Source: Symbiodinium natans
Lineage: Eukaryota > Sar > Dinophyceae > Suessiales > Symbiodiniaceae
Assembly (NCBI GenBank): GCA_905221605.1
Contig: CAJNDS010002083.1
Coordinates: 219,001 to 283,000, forward strand
Direction: 5' to 3'
DNA length: 64,000 nucleotides
Of the stretch, positions 32,290-42,500 are shown one piece after another. The notes beneath the pieces were generated by a model, which saw nothing but the letters and a program-made list of their open reading frames with translations, searched no databases and had not been told where the DNA came from. Both the position numbers and the translations under genes were made by a program. The first letter of the stretch is position 1, and each line of letters opens with the position of its first letter.

Positions 32290-33955
32290 GGTGGCCAAAG
32301 CTGAGAATTTTCGGTGCTGCATTCCAACCCGACATCCCCCGAGCCACCTCATTTAACATCTTTCACGCACAAATTTCTGTCGGTGTTGTGTGTGTAGCAT
32401 TGGCAAGTCTTTAGGCGAGCGGGTCTCTACACGGCTGTGGGGCCTCTCGTGTCTGGGGGTTTGAATCCTAGCAGTGTCCTCGCCTTCACTTCCAAGGAAC
32501 TCACGTTTGAGCCATAACCTTCCTGACCCCGCCCGAACCTTGGACCGAAATCCTCTCGGTGGACATTCTGAGGTGTGCTTCCTACCCTCTCCGTCGCCGC
32601 TGTCGCCATACCGTCTTCAGAGCTCTACTGGCCCCAGCCTTAGTGTTTGTTGGGCTTGTTCCCAACACAGCCAAACCAGTATCCCATGTACGGTGGTCTA
32701 GCTTGCAAATTCGGGTTGAATGTTACTATCAGGGCAAAATCTCATGCAGCTACACACTCCTTTAAATCCCCACACCCCTACACCCAAAACCCGAACACAC
32801 GACCACCCCCAAATGTGCATTGAGTCAGATCATTGCATCTAGCTAGGAGGGCAATAGATGAGATAACAGTTAGCGGGCTCGAGTTCCCAATTCTAGCCGA
32901 CTTGCTGACTTCTTGGGTCTTTTGCCCGAGATCCTTGTTGGCTGAGGGTGGCGGTGCAGCTCTTGCTGAAGGTTTGGGCACGGCGAAACCGATCTTTACC
33001 ACCGATACAGGTGTCCACTAAACGCTCAGGCATAAAGGGTGAAGGCAAGCGCAAAGCTACCGCCAAAATCAAGGACCTATTCCAGACAGCTTCAGTGATA
33101 GCAAAGCGTGTCCAAAGTTGACCACGAAACAGATTTCAGTTTTTTTGTATTTGACTCTGTCATTTTTGGGCTTAGGTGGGGATAGATAAACAGTTGATAT
33201 GCGGATGACAATGTTTAAACAAGTGACATGTTGCCGGTTAATTGCCGATGCCGCTCACGACTAATCACTCCCTTGTTTGCCTATGTAAACGAATGGGATG
33301 CATCAGCTATTGTTTATCATTGGTGACATAGAACTGCCAATTCATGAGAAAGATGCATGCTACGGAAACGGACGTTTACGCACGGCTGGCATATTGCAAT
33401 CATGTGCTGTCAACCTTTCAGCATAACTGTTGGAATTGATTTGCTTTCCTCTTTATTGATCTCCCGTTTCCTCTCTCTTCTATTTCGCTGGCCTTTCCGG
33501 CTCTTCTGGTCCTTCCCTCTCCTCTCTCCTTGCATCTCCACGCAGCTTTGGATTGTGTCTCCGTATCATTTTAGAATGTTTCTGCACGCTTGCTGGAAAA
33601 CTTTCTCTGGTAACCCTCGTGCGCTGTGCAGATAGAGTGGCCCGCAGCTTTTCCATCAAACACGGTGGGGAGCGCATACATTCCAACCTTCAACGAAGTC
33701 AGCGTTCGGCCTTCAGAGTGTCATTGCAATTGGAAGGTTCGTGGTTGTGCAGCATGATCTCAAAATCTGGTTCTGTCACGTCAAGCTTTGACTCAACACG
33801 ATCAGATGCTTGTGCTGAGGCTGATGGCGGCTGCAAACATGGGCATGTTGGTGTTGTTTGTCAGAAGCTTTTCCATCCGAAGCTGCTTCATTTTGTGTTT
33901 GTGTGTGTGTCAGCTGCGGTGCTTGTTCAGGGTGCATATTCCTGGGTCCGCTTTC
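32290..33955. other. No assignable gene
   Basis: The 3' flank of the TPR-like gene, then sequence without a coherent frame. A coding-like plus-strand piece lies near 33783-33870 (ALTQHDQMLVLRLMAAANMG). A T-arm-like phrase near 32454-32475 does not close a tRNA cloverleaf. Confidence 0.35.
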
Positions 33956-33957
33956 GC

Positions 33958-34269
33958 TTAGGCTGCCTTGCTTTTTGGGCCGGGAGCTGCAACGAAGACG
34001 AGCAACACGCTGGCAGCGAATCCCATCAGGCATTGCAGTGCCGGGAGGTTTGTTGTCGTCTCCCGCATTTCCACCTTTGCTCCGTTGTCGTTTCCCCGTC
34101 CTTCTTTTCCACATGCCTTTACCTGCCACATGCAGTTGTCGTCGTTGCTTTGTCCTTTCCTGGACACAACTGGCAGATTGCAGTTTGAAGCGAACGCGAG
34201 ACCGCTCTTCGCTTGAATCGCCAGGAAAGTCGTGACCATGATGCAGAAGATGCGGCTTGTTTGTATCAT
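33958..34269 (-). CDS. Hypothetical 103-residue protein with signal peptide and C-terminal membrane segment
   Basis: The minus-strand frame starts MIQTSRIFCIMVTTFLAIQA, a good signal peptide, followed by SGLAFASN, where a Phe after the cleavage site resembles dinoflagellate plastid-targeting presequences. A polar Lys/Asn/Gly-rich middle leads to a hydrophobic segment LMGFAASVLLVFVAA and a short basic tail. It lies opposite another open frame on the plus strand, so coding strand is uncertain. No family recognised. Confidence 0.42.
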   Translation of the reverse strand: MIQTSRIFCIMVTTFLAIQAKSGLAFASNCNLPVVSRKGQSNDDNCMWQVKACGKEGRGNDNGAKVEMRETTTNLPALQCLMGFAASVLLVFVAAPGPKSKAA

Positions 34270-34376
34270 GAGTCATGAGTGCAACCGCGCATTTGCTGAT
34301 AGATGTTCTTTGAGCTTCAGTTGTATCTGCTCCGGAAGACTTCTCGATATTCTGGGGTTCTGGGGGGCAAGGTCAG

Positions 34377-37300
34377 AGAAGATCGAGGAAGAGGGCGAGT
34401 CCGAGAAAGATCTCTATGTCTTCCTTGCTAATTTTGGTTCTTATTCTTCGACTCTCACGTGTTTTAGCCGATGGAGATTGTGATGTGATTATGTGCCAGA
34501 ATGTTATGACATCCTGATATCGATGTCATGTTATTACCCTTTTTACATTGTTATGTTTTGATTTGATTATGTGATGATGATACCATGTATTCTGTTATTA
34601 TTTTTTTAATGCTTTTTGATGTATTTATGTTATTATTGGTTGTGAGGTTATGACTATGTGATTGTGTGATCGTGTGATTATGTGAATATGTTAGTATGTT
34701 ATTATGTTATTATGTTATTATGTTATTATGTTGTTACGTTATTATGTTATTATGTTATCATGTTATAAGGTTATTATGTTGTTACGTTATTATGTTATTA
34801 TGATATTATGTTATTACGTGACTATGTTATTATGTTGCTATGCTATTATGGTATTATGTTGTTTGTTGTTATGTTGTTATGTTGTTCTGGTATCTCGCTA
34901 TTATGCTGTTCTGTTGTTATGCTGTTATGCTCTTCTGTTATTGTGTTAGTATGCTATCCTGTTATTCAGTTGTTTTGTAATCGTGTTGTTGTGATGCCAG
35001 GACAAGTTCATGTGCCACTGCAAGTCAGAGCTGGAGGATTTCAACAAGGAGCCTTGCATGTAGCGCCAAGGATGGCTTCGTGCTCCTCAGGGTCTGTTCG
35101 TGGTACGCTGTATGCACAATCCGGCTAGGGAAAGGCTGAATTCGAAGCAGCTCGGGGCTGAGAGCGTCTGCAGTGAGCTCCACCACGCCACCGACCGTGA
35201 ATCTTGTATCTAAATTTCCAGGTCTACAGCACACCTATTGTAGAGGAGTAGAGCTCTAAGTAGCCCCAAGCCTTTAGGCCTTCGGTTCACTTGAGATGTC
35301 GAGGCCGTGCCCAAGCTCGAGTCTGACATCAGTACCGTCTGCCACTTATGCTTTCGGGCGGAGGGGGTGGAGGGTTGGCATGTGGAGGCAAGGGGACTCA
35401 GAAGGCTACTCATGACTTTGAGACATCGGCGAGTAGCGATTCCCGAAGATGCGAGTGCTACTCATGACAGCCGAGGCCGAAGCACAAATCTCGCAGCTGA
35501 CCCAAGAGATTGAGGACTCCTCGCACTCCTCTCGGACTCCTTTTAAACGATTCTGAAGAGAGCCTCCAAGCTTGAGATCCCGCATTTCCTTGATCCCGTG
35601 ACTATCCCTGTGATCTGCTGTGCAGTGCGCTGCTGAAGTATCTGGTTGAGAGTAAAGGCCGGTTGTCAAAGCACAGTGCTCCATGACAGCCAGGCGCAGC
35701 GAGCGGACGAGGCGGCCACCGTGGACAGCATGAAGCGCGCGGGGGTGGAGCGTGAGAAGGACACCGGGGGCATACAGGGGCATGTCCGGGTTCAGTTCGT
35801 TTTTGGTTTCGGTTTTGATCTTTGATTGTGGTGCTTTGTTCTGGGTTGAACCGTGAAGCTTCTTAGATGTCAAGCCTTTCCGGTATGCCCGGCAGGAGCA
35901 TACCGTCTACGAGGATGAGGTGACCGAGTTGAAGGCGCTTCCAGGGTGCTTAGCTACATCCCGCTACATTCCGCAATTCTGTGAACTTCGGGACTTCCCT
36001 CAGGGCGACATCGGAGCGATCGACCAGGCGCTCCCTGCACTGGACGAGGCTCGGCCTGGGAAACTGGGGGTTCACGGCTTAGGACTGTTTGGGGGTGTTG
36101 TGTGAGCTGCGCGCGTCTTTTGTGTTGCCCCTTTGCGTTCTGCTTATGAAGTTGCCAGCTTGCATAGACGTCCCAGCCCACATGCGCAGCCACCTGGCCA
36201 GCCTTGACCGTTTGTGTTCCTCTGTTGGCCACCCGCTGGAGAGGCCAATGAGGGTGCTTTCGTCCAGACCGGCCACCTCGCCGGGCTGTCGACGAAGCAG
36301 GTGCTTGGCTCAAGACTACGCATCTCGAACTGAGTCTTAGCATCCTTTCTCGGTGGTGTCATGGCAGTTGCATGACTTTCGGGCACTCGCCAGTCGCTCT
36401 TGAGGTCGCCAGGCTTCAACACGTGGTGTCCAGGAGCAAGAGCGCCGGAGCCACAGCTCCGACAGTGGAGTTGCATGGCAGTGTTACGATGTGTTGCAGG
36501 CGTTCTTCTTTTCTCATTTTCTTTTCCCAGGTCACCGAGAGCGATCGGCAGGTGCTGGCCTCCTTTCTTGAGGGCAAGGTGCAGGCGCTCCTCACCATTC
36601 TTCCTCCATTCACCCTCTACACCTCAACACCACAGAACTCGAAATGTGCCCAAGATGGTTCCTGGCCTCACAAAAGGCCGAGAAACCCGCGTACCAGCCC
36701 CTCGTTTTGGGTTTGAGTTCATTCAGTTAAGGCTGTTCGCTACTGAGTTTATGTACCATGTAATGTCCGCCTTCATGATTGGCAGAAGGGATAGTAGCGC
36801 AGATCCCAGTCTCAATTCTCCATTGCTTCTGCGGCTGTATCGTGCCAGATCGTGCTGGTATTTTTGCTGCCATTGCTACGGTCATCATGATCACTGGCCC
36901 TGTTGCACCAGCCCTTCCTGCACAGAGGAAAGTGAAAGCCAGCATCCCGAGAACCACGTTCGAAGACCCTCATTTCCAGTTTCTGTTCGATGGTTCTTTT
37001 CTGGCAGGCCCAGGGTATCGGTGAGGTGAAGGGCATGCTGGAAGTGCACTGCCTGGCGTATTTGTCGGCCATAGCTGCTGCTGAACATGGGCGAGCGAGC
37101 GCATCACAAGCTACACAGCATATCAACACATGCCAGGCAGCGGGAGGAGATGGCCAAGGAGGTCGTCATCGATGACAAAGAGGAGGTCAAGGATGTGAAC
37201 ATCTTCGAGGTGCAACGAATGCAAAGAGCATCTTCCCGTCCTTCTCCAAACCTAACCCCAAAAGCCTCAGGAGCTCATGAACGCCAAGAGCACTGAGAAA

Positions 37301-37452
37301 GAGACCATCGAGGAGAGGCTGCACCCTGACCCTTTTGTCGGGCCGTTTGTCGTTTAGGGCCCCGAAACTCAGGTTATGGCTCCAGCTTTGGGCTTTTACA
37401 GTGGGCACAGGAGACCATCGCCGACAAGATTGACCGCCTGGGCGTCCTCAAG
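34377..37452 (+). CDS. Large dinoflagellate coiled-coil protein, N-terminal exons
   Basis: First recognisable part of a gene running to about 48.4 kb. Exons, with AG acceptors: 34377-34417 (KIEEEGESEKDLY, GT donor); 35001-35047 (DKFMCHCKSELEDFNKE), joining exactly in phase; about 35297-35335 (VEAVPKLESDI); about 35470-35520 (AEAEAQISQLTQEIEDS); about 35690-35742 (SQAQRADEAATVDSMKRA); about 35896-35941 (EHTVYEDEVTELKAL); 36004-36058 (GDIGAIDQALPALDEAR); about 36243-36300 (NEGAFVQTGHLAGLSTKQ); 36531-36578 (VTESDRQVLASFLEGK); 37008-37048 (AQGIGEVKGMLEV); about 37137-37211 (REEMAKEVVIDDKEEVKDV); 37272-37320 (ELMNAKSTEKETIEERL); 37411-37452 (ETIADKIDRLGVLK). I recognise a family common in dinoflagellate gene sets; its function is unknown to me. 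The start exon and signal peptide were not located. Confidence 0.7.
34490..34995 (+). repeat. TTATG-type microsatellite inside an intron
   Basis: About 500 bp of degenerate GTTATTAT/GTTATGTT units, sparse from 34490 and dense from 34690. It fills most of the intron between the KDLY and DKFMCHC exons and ends just before the acceptor at 34999-35000. Confidence 0.85.
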
Positions 37453-37581
37453 GCACGTGAAACGCATGGGAATGGTAGGAAACGAAGCTCGGGCTTGCTT
37501 CCTTCTCCTCCAAGTTCTCTGATAATGTGACTTTTGAAACCTGTGTACTTGTCACTGCTTGCATCATCTTCTTTGGCTTAG

Positions 37582-40056
37582 GTTTCTCTTGTCGAGCTCA
37601 AGGGCGAGCTCAAGGACGCGCAGAATGCGCTTTCCAAGGACTTCGACGTGTTGTGAGGGCCCCAGCAAGTCTGCGAGGGATAGTTGCACACTCAACCTCG
37701 CAGCTTGTCACGCTGCATCAAGGGCGGGCGTGGGCACCAATCTTTTCCGAACCGATTCCATGCTTCCATGTAGCAAGGAACAGCACGGGGCTTGTTCCCC
37801 ACTCCGAAACCTCTCGCCGCCTCTGTCGAGGAAGAAGCTCTCCGAGACCTGCGACGCCAAGACCAAGGAATGGGATGTGCGGGAGAAGACCCGCAGTGAG
37901 GATCGCTGGATTTGGGGGGGGGGGGGTGGACGAGGTTTCTTCTGCTTTCGTGAGTGTCAGCTTGCACCTCCCGCAAACCTTCGATCCGTAAGCCTTAACG
38001 CCCAGACGCCCCAAACACCCCAAACACCGCCAACACCCCCTAAACCGTTCTAAGCCCCTGAAGCCACCCAAACCCTGCCAAATCCTGAATTCCTAGACCC
38101 TCTCAACATCCCTAAGCCCCGGAAGCCAGGAGCTGGTGGCCATCCAGGAGACGGTCAAGATCCTGAACAGCGCCCGGGGCCCCAGGAATTCAGGAGTCGG
38201 GAGTTCTTGCGCCCTAGGAGGGCAACCTTAAGGCCAAGGGGGGGGTTCTTCTGAGACTTCGCAATGGAAAGACCATTTCTTGATTTTCGAATCCCCTCGG
38301 TGTGAGTCATGGAAAGTGGCCGCCACGTTCTTTGTTCCAGGATGACAACCTCGGGCTCTTCAAGAAGGCGCTGCGGTGGCCCCAGAATGACCCCCACCCC
38401 AGAATGCACCCCCAAAGGCTTTCAGGTCCTGGGCGTGGCCGTTTCTTTTTTTTTAACTCCACAGGTTCCTCTTCTTTCCTCAAGACAGTGACACGGATGG
38501 TGGATTGAAGCTTAGGATGTTGGACGCGGGCTCTCATATGCTGAGGCCCAGTCCGAGCCTTCTGCAGCTGGAGGGGGCCCAGACGAGGCCGAGACTGGAC
38601 ATGACTGGACCTAAGCAACTACCCATAACTACACCATCCTTACACCAGCAAACCTGCCACCAAATCTGCCCCTCAAAAGCCCTTCAATAATCCCTTGAAT
38701 CTCTCGATGTCCATGTCTTTCTCGTCAGGGGCAAGGCCCTGGAGATGCTGAAGACCTATGCCAAGGGCATGGGCTCTGAGGCCAGAAGTTTTGGTCGCGG
38801 ATTTGAGAAGGCTTTTTGAACAGTTCGTCAACGACTTGCACAGTCTGTACGCGAAGTAGTCCCCCAAATGGTGGCTCACAGGCAGTGCCCAACCGAACCA
38901 GCGTGGACCTTGTTGCCGGGGTCTCGGCCATGAGTAACAGGTTTGTGGAGAGAGCATCTAGCTGCTAGGTGGACTGCCTTGCACAGTAGCAGTAGTATTG
39001 ATGTTTTGCCGGTTATTATAGTATTGTTGTTACTTCATTCGGACGCGCCTTGAGATTGTTGTGATAATGACTTGAAGCATTGTTGTCAGCGCTGGTTGAC
39101 TTCTTCAATGTGCCCAAATGACCCCATCTTGTGGGCGCGCTGAAGCTAAAACCGCATACCTTGGGAGCATCCATACTACCACGTCAGGATTCCATGCCCA
39201 GTCAGGATTCCATGCCCAGTCAGCATCTACAGAGGCAGCAGAATGTATGCTGTGCTGGCGCATCTCTGCTCAGATGCTGGCCCTGTCCCACAAGGGAGTG
39301 GACTTCTCCACGGTTTGGCGCCCGGCAAGCGGCGCGTAGAATGAGCCAGAGTCTACTTCTGCTTCTGAGCCAGCTCCTGGGTCGGTAGCCCGAGTTCGCG
39401 AAGAAGTTTGCTTGCGTAGGTGATGCAGATGATCGACAACATGACCGCCTTGATGGAGCAGGCCATGGTTTCAGGTTTATATATATGGGGAAAATAGACG
39501 GAGGCATGTGGAATATACACATACGTACAAACAAAGAGGGTCCCGGAGATGTTGGCAAAGGCCACTACTCGCCCTTTCTTCTAGAAAGCTTCCACGTTCC
39601 TTGCATCCGAATCGCCCAAGGCAGCCAAATGAATTGGAAGGGATGTCCCCTAAACCCTAAACCCTAAACCCTCAACCAGTTGAGCCCCTGCCGGTCGAAG
39701 GAGCAGTCGGATGACGATGACAAGAAGGACTACTGCAACAAGCAGGCCTTCGAGAACAAGCGCAAGACCAAGGCCGACCGTGAACCGTCCTTTTAGGGTT
39801 TAGGGTCGTTCAGGGTTTAGGCCTTAGGGTTTGGGGTTTAGTGTTCAAAGTTATGGCCGACCGTGAACCTTTTTGGGGCGGTGCCGTCGGTTGCAAGCAA
39901 GGGGTCCGGGATTTCAGAGGGTTTTCTTGTTTTTTTTGATTTCTGACTTGAGACTGAAGAAGCCCCAGCATTGCCCCAGGCTCTGCGCCACAAGATCCAG
40001 ACTCTGGAGCAGGCCATCGTTACGCAGGAGGAGGCGGAAAACCTTCGCCCGAAGTA
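37582..40056 (+). CDS. Large dinoflagellate coiled-coil protein, central exons
   Basis: Continues the gene above on the same strand. Exons: 37582-37650 (VSLVELKGELKDAQNALSKD); about 37829-37899 (LSETCDAKTKEWDVREKTR); 38130-38170 (ELVAIQETVKILNS); 38341-38379 (DDNLGLFKKALRW); about 38732-38785 (KALEMLKTYAKGMGSEA); about 39270-39317 (MLALSHKGVDFSTV); 39429-39461 (MIDNMTALMEQ); about 39700-39780 (DDDDKKDYCNKQAFENKRK); 39980-40056 (LRHKIQTLEQAIVTQEEAE). The order matches the family: a KEW-x-R-x-K-T-R block, an ALADTIKxLND-like block, LFKK, then the conserved DDDxKKxYC motif. Introns hold TTTAGGG tracts near 39647 and 39793. Confidence 0.7.
39647..39835. repeat. Short CCCTAAA and TTTAGGG tracts flanking an exon
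   Basis: CCCTAAA units at 39647-39675 and degenerate TTTAGGG units at 39793-39835 lie on either side of the DDDDKKDYC exon, in opposite orientations. Confidence 0.8.
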
Positions 40057-40197
40057 GCTCGAAAGCCCAGAAGCTGCTGATATCCGGAAAGGAAGAGAAA
40101 AGGGTTAAGGTGTGATAAGCTTGCAGTACTTAATCCCGGCGAGCAATGGTTCAAGAGTAGTCAGTATCTCCTGACAGAAGATCAAGGCCTTGCCGCA

Positions 40198-41973
40198 ATG
40201 TTCCTCTATTCTGCTGCCGTGAAGAAGGGCCAAGGTGCCTTGAAGAAGTGCTTCAAAGATCAGCCGGAAGACTATGTCGAAGATCGGGCCGAGTTCCGGG
40301 TCGAGAAGGTGGAGTTTCCCATGCTCCCCGGTAGCTTAACAAAGTACGCCATCACGGCCGGGGAGGATGCTGGCTCACAGGATGTCACTGTTCCAAACCC
40401 CGCCTGGGGGATGCTGCCTTTGCTGCCTGAGAAGCTTATCGGTTTCTTTGAAGCGCGAGGTGTGAAGGTCACCAAGACAATGGAGACGAAGCAATTCCAC
40501 ACGAGGCTTGGCTTCGTCATTCGGAAGCTGTCAGGAGTTGTTGGGCTCACGGTTACAAGGATGGATTACCAAAAGATTGCCGGGAAGAAGCATGTCAAGA
40601 ACAAGCGGAAGCGAGATGAGTTTGAGTTTGGTGGCTTCTCTGAAGAGGAGCCTGGGGAAAAGCAAACCTGGAGCATCCCAGGATTGGAGAAGATAAATTC
40701 CAGAGCAGAACTGGCGACCGTAGCGCTGGACATCGAAGATGTTGTTGCAGATGAAGGAAAGAACATGTTAATGATCTCCTTCAAGCATCCCTTACGGGCT
40801 TTTCAGCAACAGTCTATCAGCAACGATGGTGAGATTACGTACGTGGAAGTGGAGGAGACCAAAGGGACGAACTTGCCGGCAGTGCTTGGACAAGAACTTG
40901 TTCAGCTTGCCCCGAACACAATGAAGATGCATCTCTACTTCTCGGGGGAGTGGAACGACGGAGATGCCCTGGCTGGTGAAGGCGAGGGCAAAGCCTGCCT
41001 CAAAGAGTTAAGGTGGTACCTCGACATGCTGAAGAAAATCCAATCCACGATCGACAAGAAGCGTGAGGTTGTGGCGGGTTTCCAGCAGAGACGGGACGAG
41101 CAGAAAGGCACGAGGTTCTGCGATCTTCCTGGGGACCATGTTGCCAGGAAAGCCGTTGAGGAGTTCGACTTGGATATCACAAAAGAAACCGGACACTGGG
41201 ACCCTTCAGTGCTAGAAGAAGAATGGCGAGCGTGGTATGACTTGCGACGGCAAGCTGTGTCGCGCTGCAGTCAGTTGTTTCGAGAAGGTTGTGAAGGGGA
41301 AGAGGATGAAGCCGAGAATGAGGAAGAGGAGTCCGATGATGATGTTGACCATGATGAAGGCTACTATCAATCGACGCGATTTCAACTGAAGATGTTGAAG
41401 GACATGCGCAGGACATACTGCAATGCACTGAAGCACGCGGGGCTCGATGCTGCCAAAGCGGAAGCTGCAGCTAAAGGCCTTTTCCTGCAAAGTGTGGATG
41501 TGAGCGAGGACGGTGGCCTCCAGCCCCGCACAGTCAGCGTGCGTGTTCGCATATTCAGCTCGGTTGGCCAAGCCAAGCTGGTCGATATCGAACACGAACA
41601 TCATGCTCGAGCACGTGCGAGTTTTTGTGAAGAGTATGCCCACATCAAAGCGCAGGTTCTTGCAGTGGATCCTGAAACTTTGACCTTCCAGGTTGTGGAT
41701 GACCTTGCCGGCACAGTGGACGACATCACGCTCTTCGACATGCAATGTCATCCTCACACGGGCAAGCGCACCTACTCGCTGGCAACGATCAAGGACGCGC
41801 AAAAGCTCTCCGAAGCCATTTTTGGTCAACGTCGAGGACCGTTGAATGCTTTCTACAGCTTCCACGTCTTCATGATGGCAGCCGGTGCTGACACCCGGCC
41901 TTTTACAGACATGGATTACAGTGAGTTTTGTCCGCTGAGCTACCTAGAGACAAAGTTTCACCACAAGAAGTAG
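40198..41973 (+). CDS. Uninterrupted frame of at least 591 codons nested in an intron
   Basis: The frame starts MFLYSAAVKKGQGALKKCF and ends with a stop at 41971-41973. It is also open upstream to 40081, with protein-like sequence there (LNPGEQWFKSSQYLLTEDQG). The ATG at 40198 is therefore probably internal, and the true beginning is an upstream exon or a start I missed; CTTGCAG at 40120-40126 is a usable acceptor. The protein has a Lys/Arg-rich patch near 130-140, an acidic run near 365-390 (EEEESDDDVDHDE) and no recognisable catalytic motif or membrane segment. It lies in the same orientation between the EEAENLR and AKATEEEIKALQ exons of the coiled-coil gene. No intron interrupts it, unlike everything around it, which suggests retroposition or an element-borne gene. 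I do not recognise the family. Confidence 0.8.
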   Translation: MFLYSAAVKKGQGALKKCFKDQPEDYVEDRAEFRVEKVEFPMLPGSLTKYAITAGEDAGSQDVTVPNPAWGMLPLLPEKLIGFFEARGVKVTKTMETKQFHTRLGFVIRKLSGVVGLTVTRMDYQKIAGKKHVKNKRKRDEFEFGGFSEEEPGEKQTWSIPGLEKINSRAELATVALDIEDVVADEGKNMLMISFKHPLRAFQQQSISNDGEITYVEVEETKGTNLPAVLGQELVQLAPNTMKMHLYFSGEWNDGDALAGEGEGKACLKELRWYLDMLKKIQSTIDKKREVVAGFQQRRDEQKGTRFCDLPGDHVARKAVEEFDLDITKETGHWDPSVLEEEWRAWYDLRRQAVSRCSQLFREGCEGEEDEAENEEEESDDDVDHDEGYYQSTRFQLKMLKDMRRTYCNALKHAGLDAAKAEAAAKGLFLQSVDVSEDGGLQPRTVSVRVRIFSSVGQAKLVDIEHEHHARARASFCEEYAHIKAQVLAVDPETLTFQVVDDLAGTVDDITLFDMQCHPHTGKRTYSLATIKDAQKLSEAIFGQRRGPLNAFYSFHVFMMAAGADTRPFTDMDYSEFCPLSYLETKFHHKK

Positions 41974-42098
41974 ATAGGGCCAGATAGGGTAGGGAGGGGT
42001 TGCCAAGACATGTGCAATGTGAGTATTGTGCATGCGGCCTGTGTGCCTGTGCACGCTGCAGTGTCACCAGACAGACGAAGCGTTGCAGGCAAAGATCC

Positions 42099-42223
42099 TC
42101 TACTTGGAGGTTCATGGTACTTATTAAGTGACCTGGTTATGAGTACATGTATAAGTACAGTTACAAGTACAGTTCTAAGTGCTGTTATAATTGGTTCATA
42201 AGTACCATGAAGCTCCAAGTAGA
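42099..42223. mobile_element. 125-bp hairpin element (MITE-like)
   Basis: Terminal inverted repeats of 26 bp, 42099-42124 and 42198-42223, with one mismatch (outer part TCTACTTGGAG; inner part TTCATGGTACTTAT). The inside is made of AAGTACAGTT-like repeats. No clear target-site duplication. It lies 126 bp after the stop of the nested frame. Confidence 0.6.
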
Positions 42224-42500
42224 TGTTTTTCTTCGCTGTCGAAGCTTTTCGCAGACATGGTCGCTGTGTGCGTTGGGTCAACTTGTGAACGACGACATCG
42301 CTTAGGACAGCGCCAGCGTCATGCTGCGGCTGGCACTCAGAACTTTCCCCAACTTCTCAGATTTAGGAGAAGGAAAGCCTGAAGCCGCAGCCCTAACCTA
42401 ACCGCCCGGACCCACCACCCGCTGCTTGAGCCCGCTTTGACCCGTCGCCCAGTTGGCTTCTCCTTTGAGCCGAGACCGTCAAATGCCGAAGTCTGCACAG

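Noticed and set aside
32405-32480. Possible tRNA (phrase GGGTTTGAATCCTAG)
   Set aside because: The T loop would be 9 bases and no matching acceptor or anticodon stems can be drawn.
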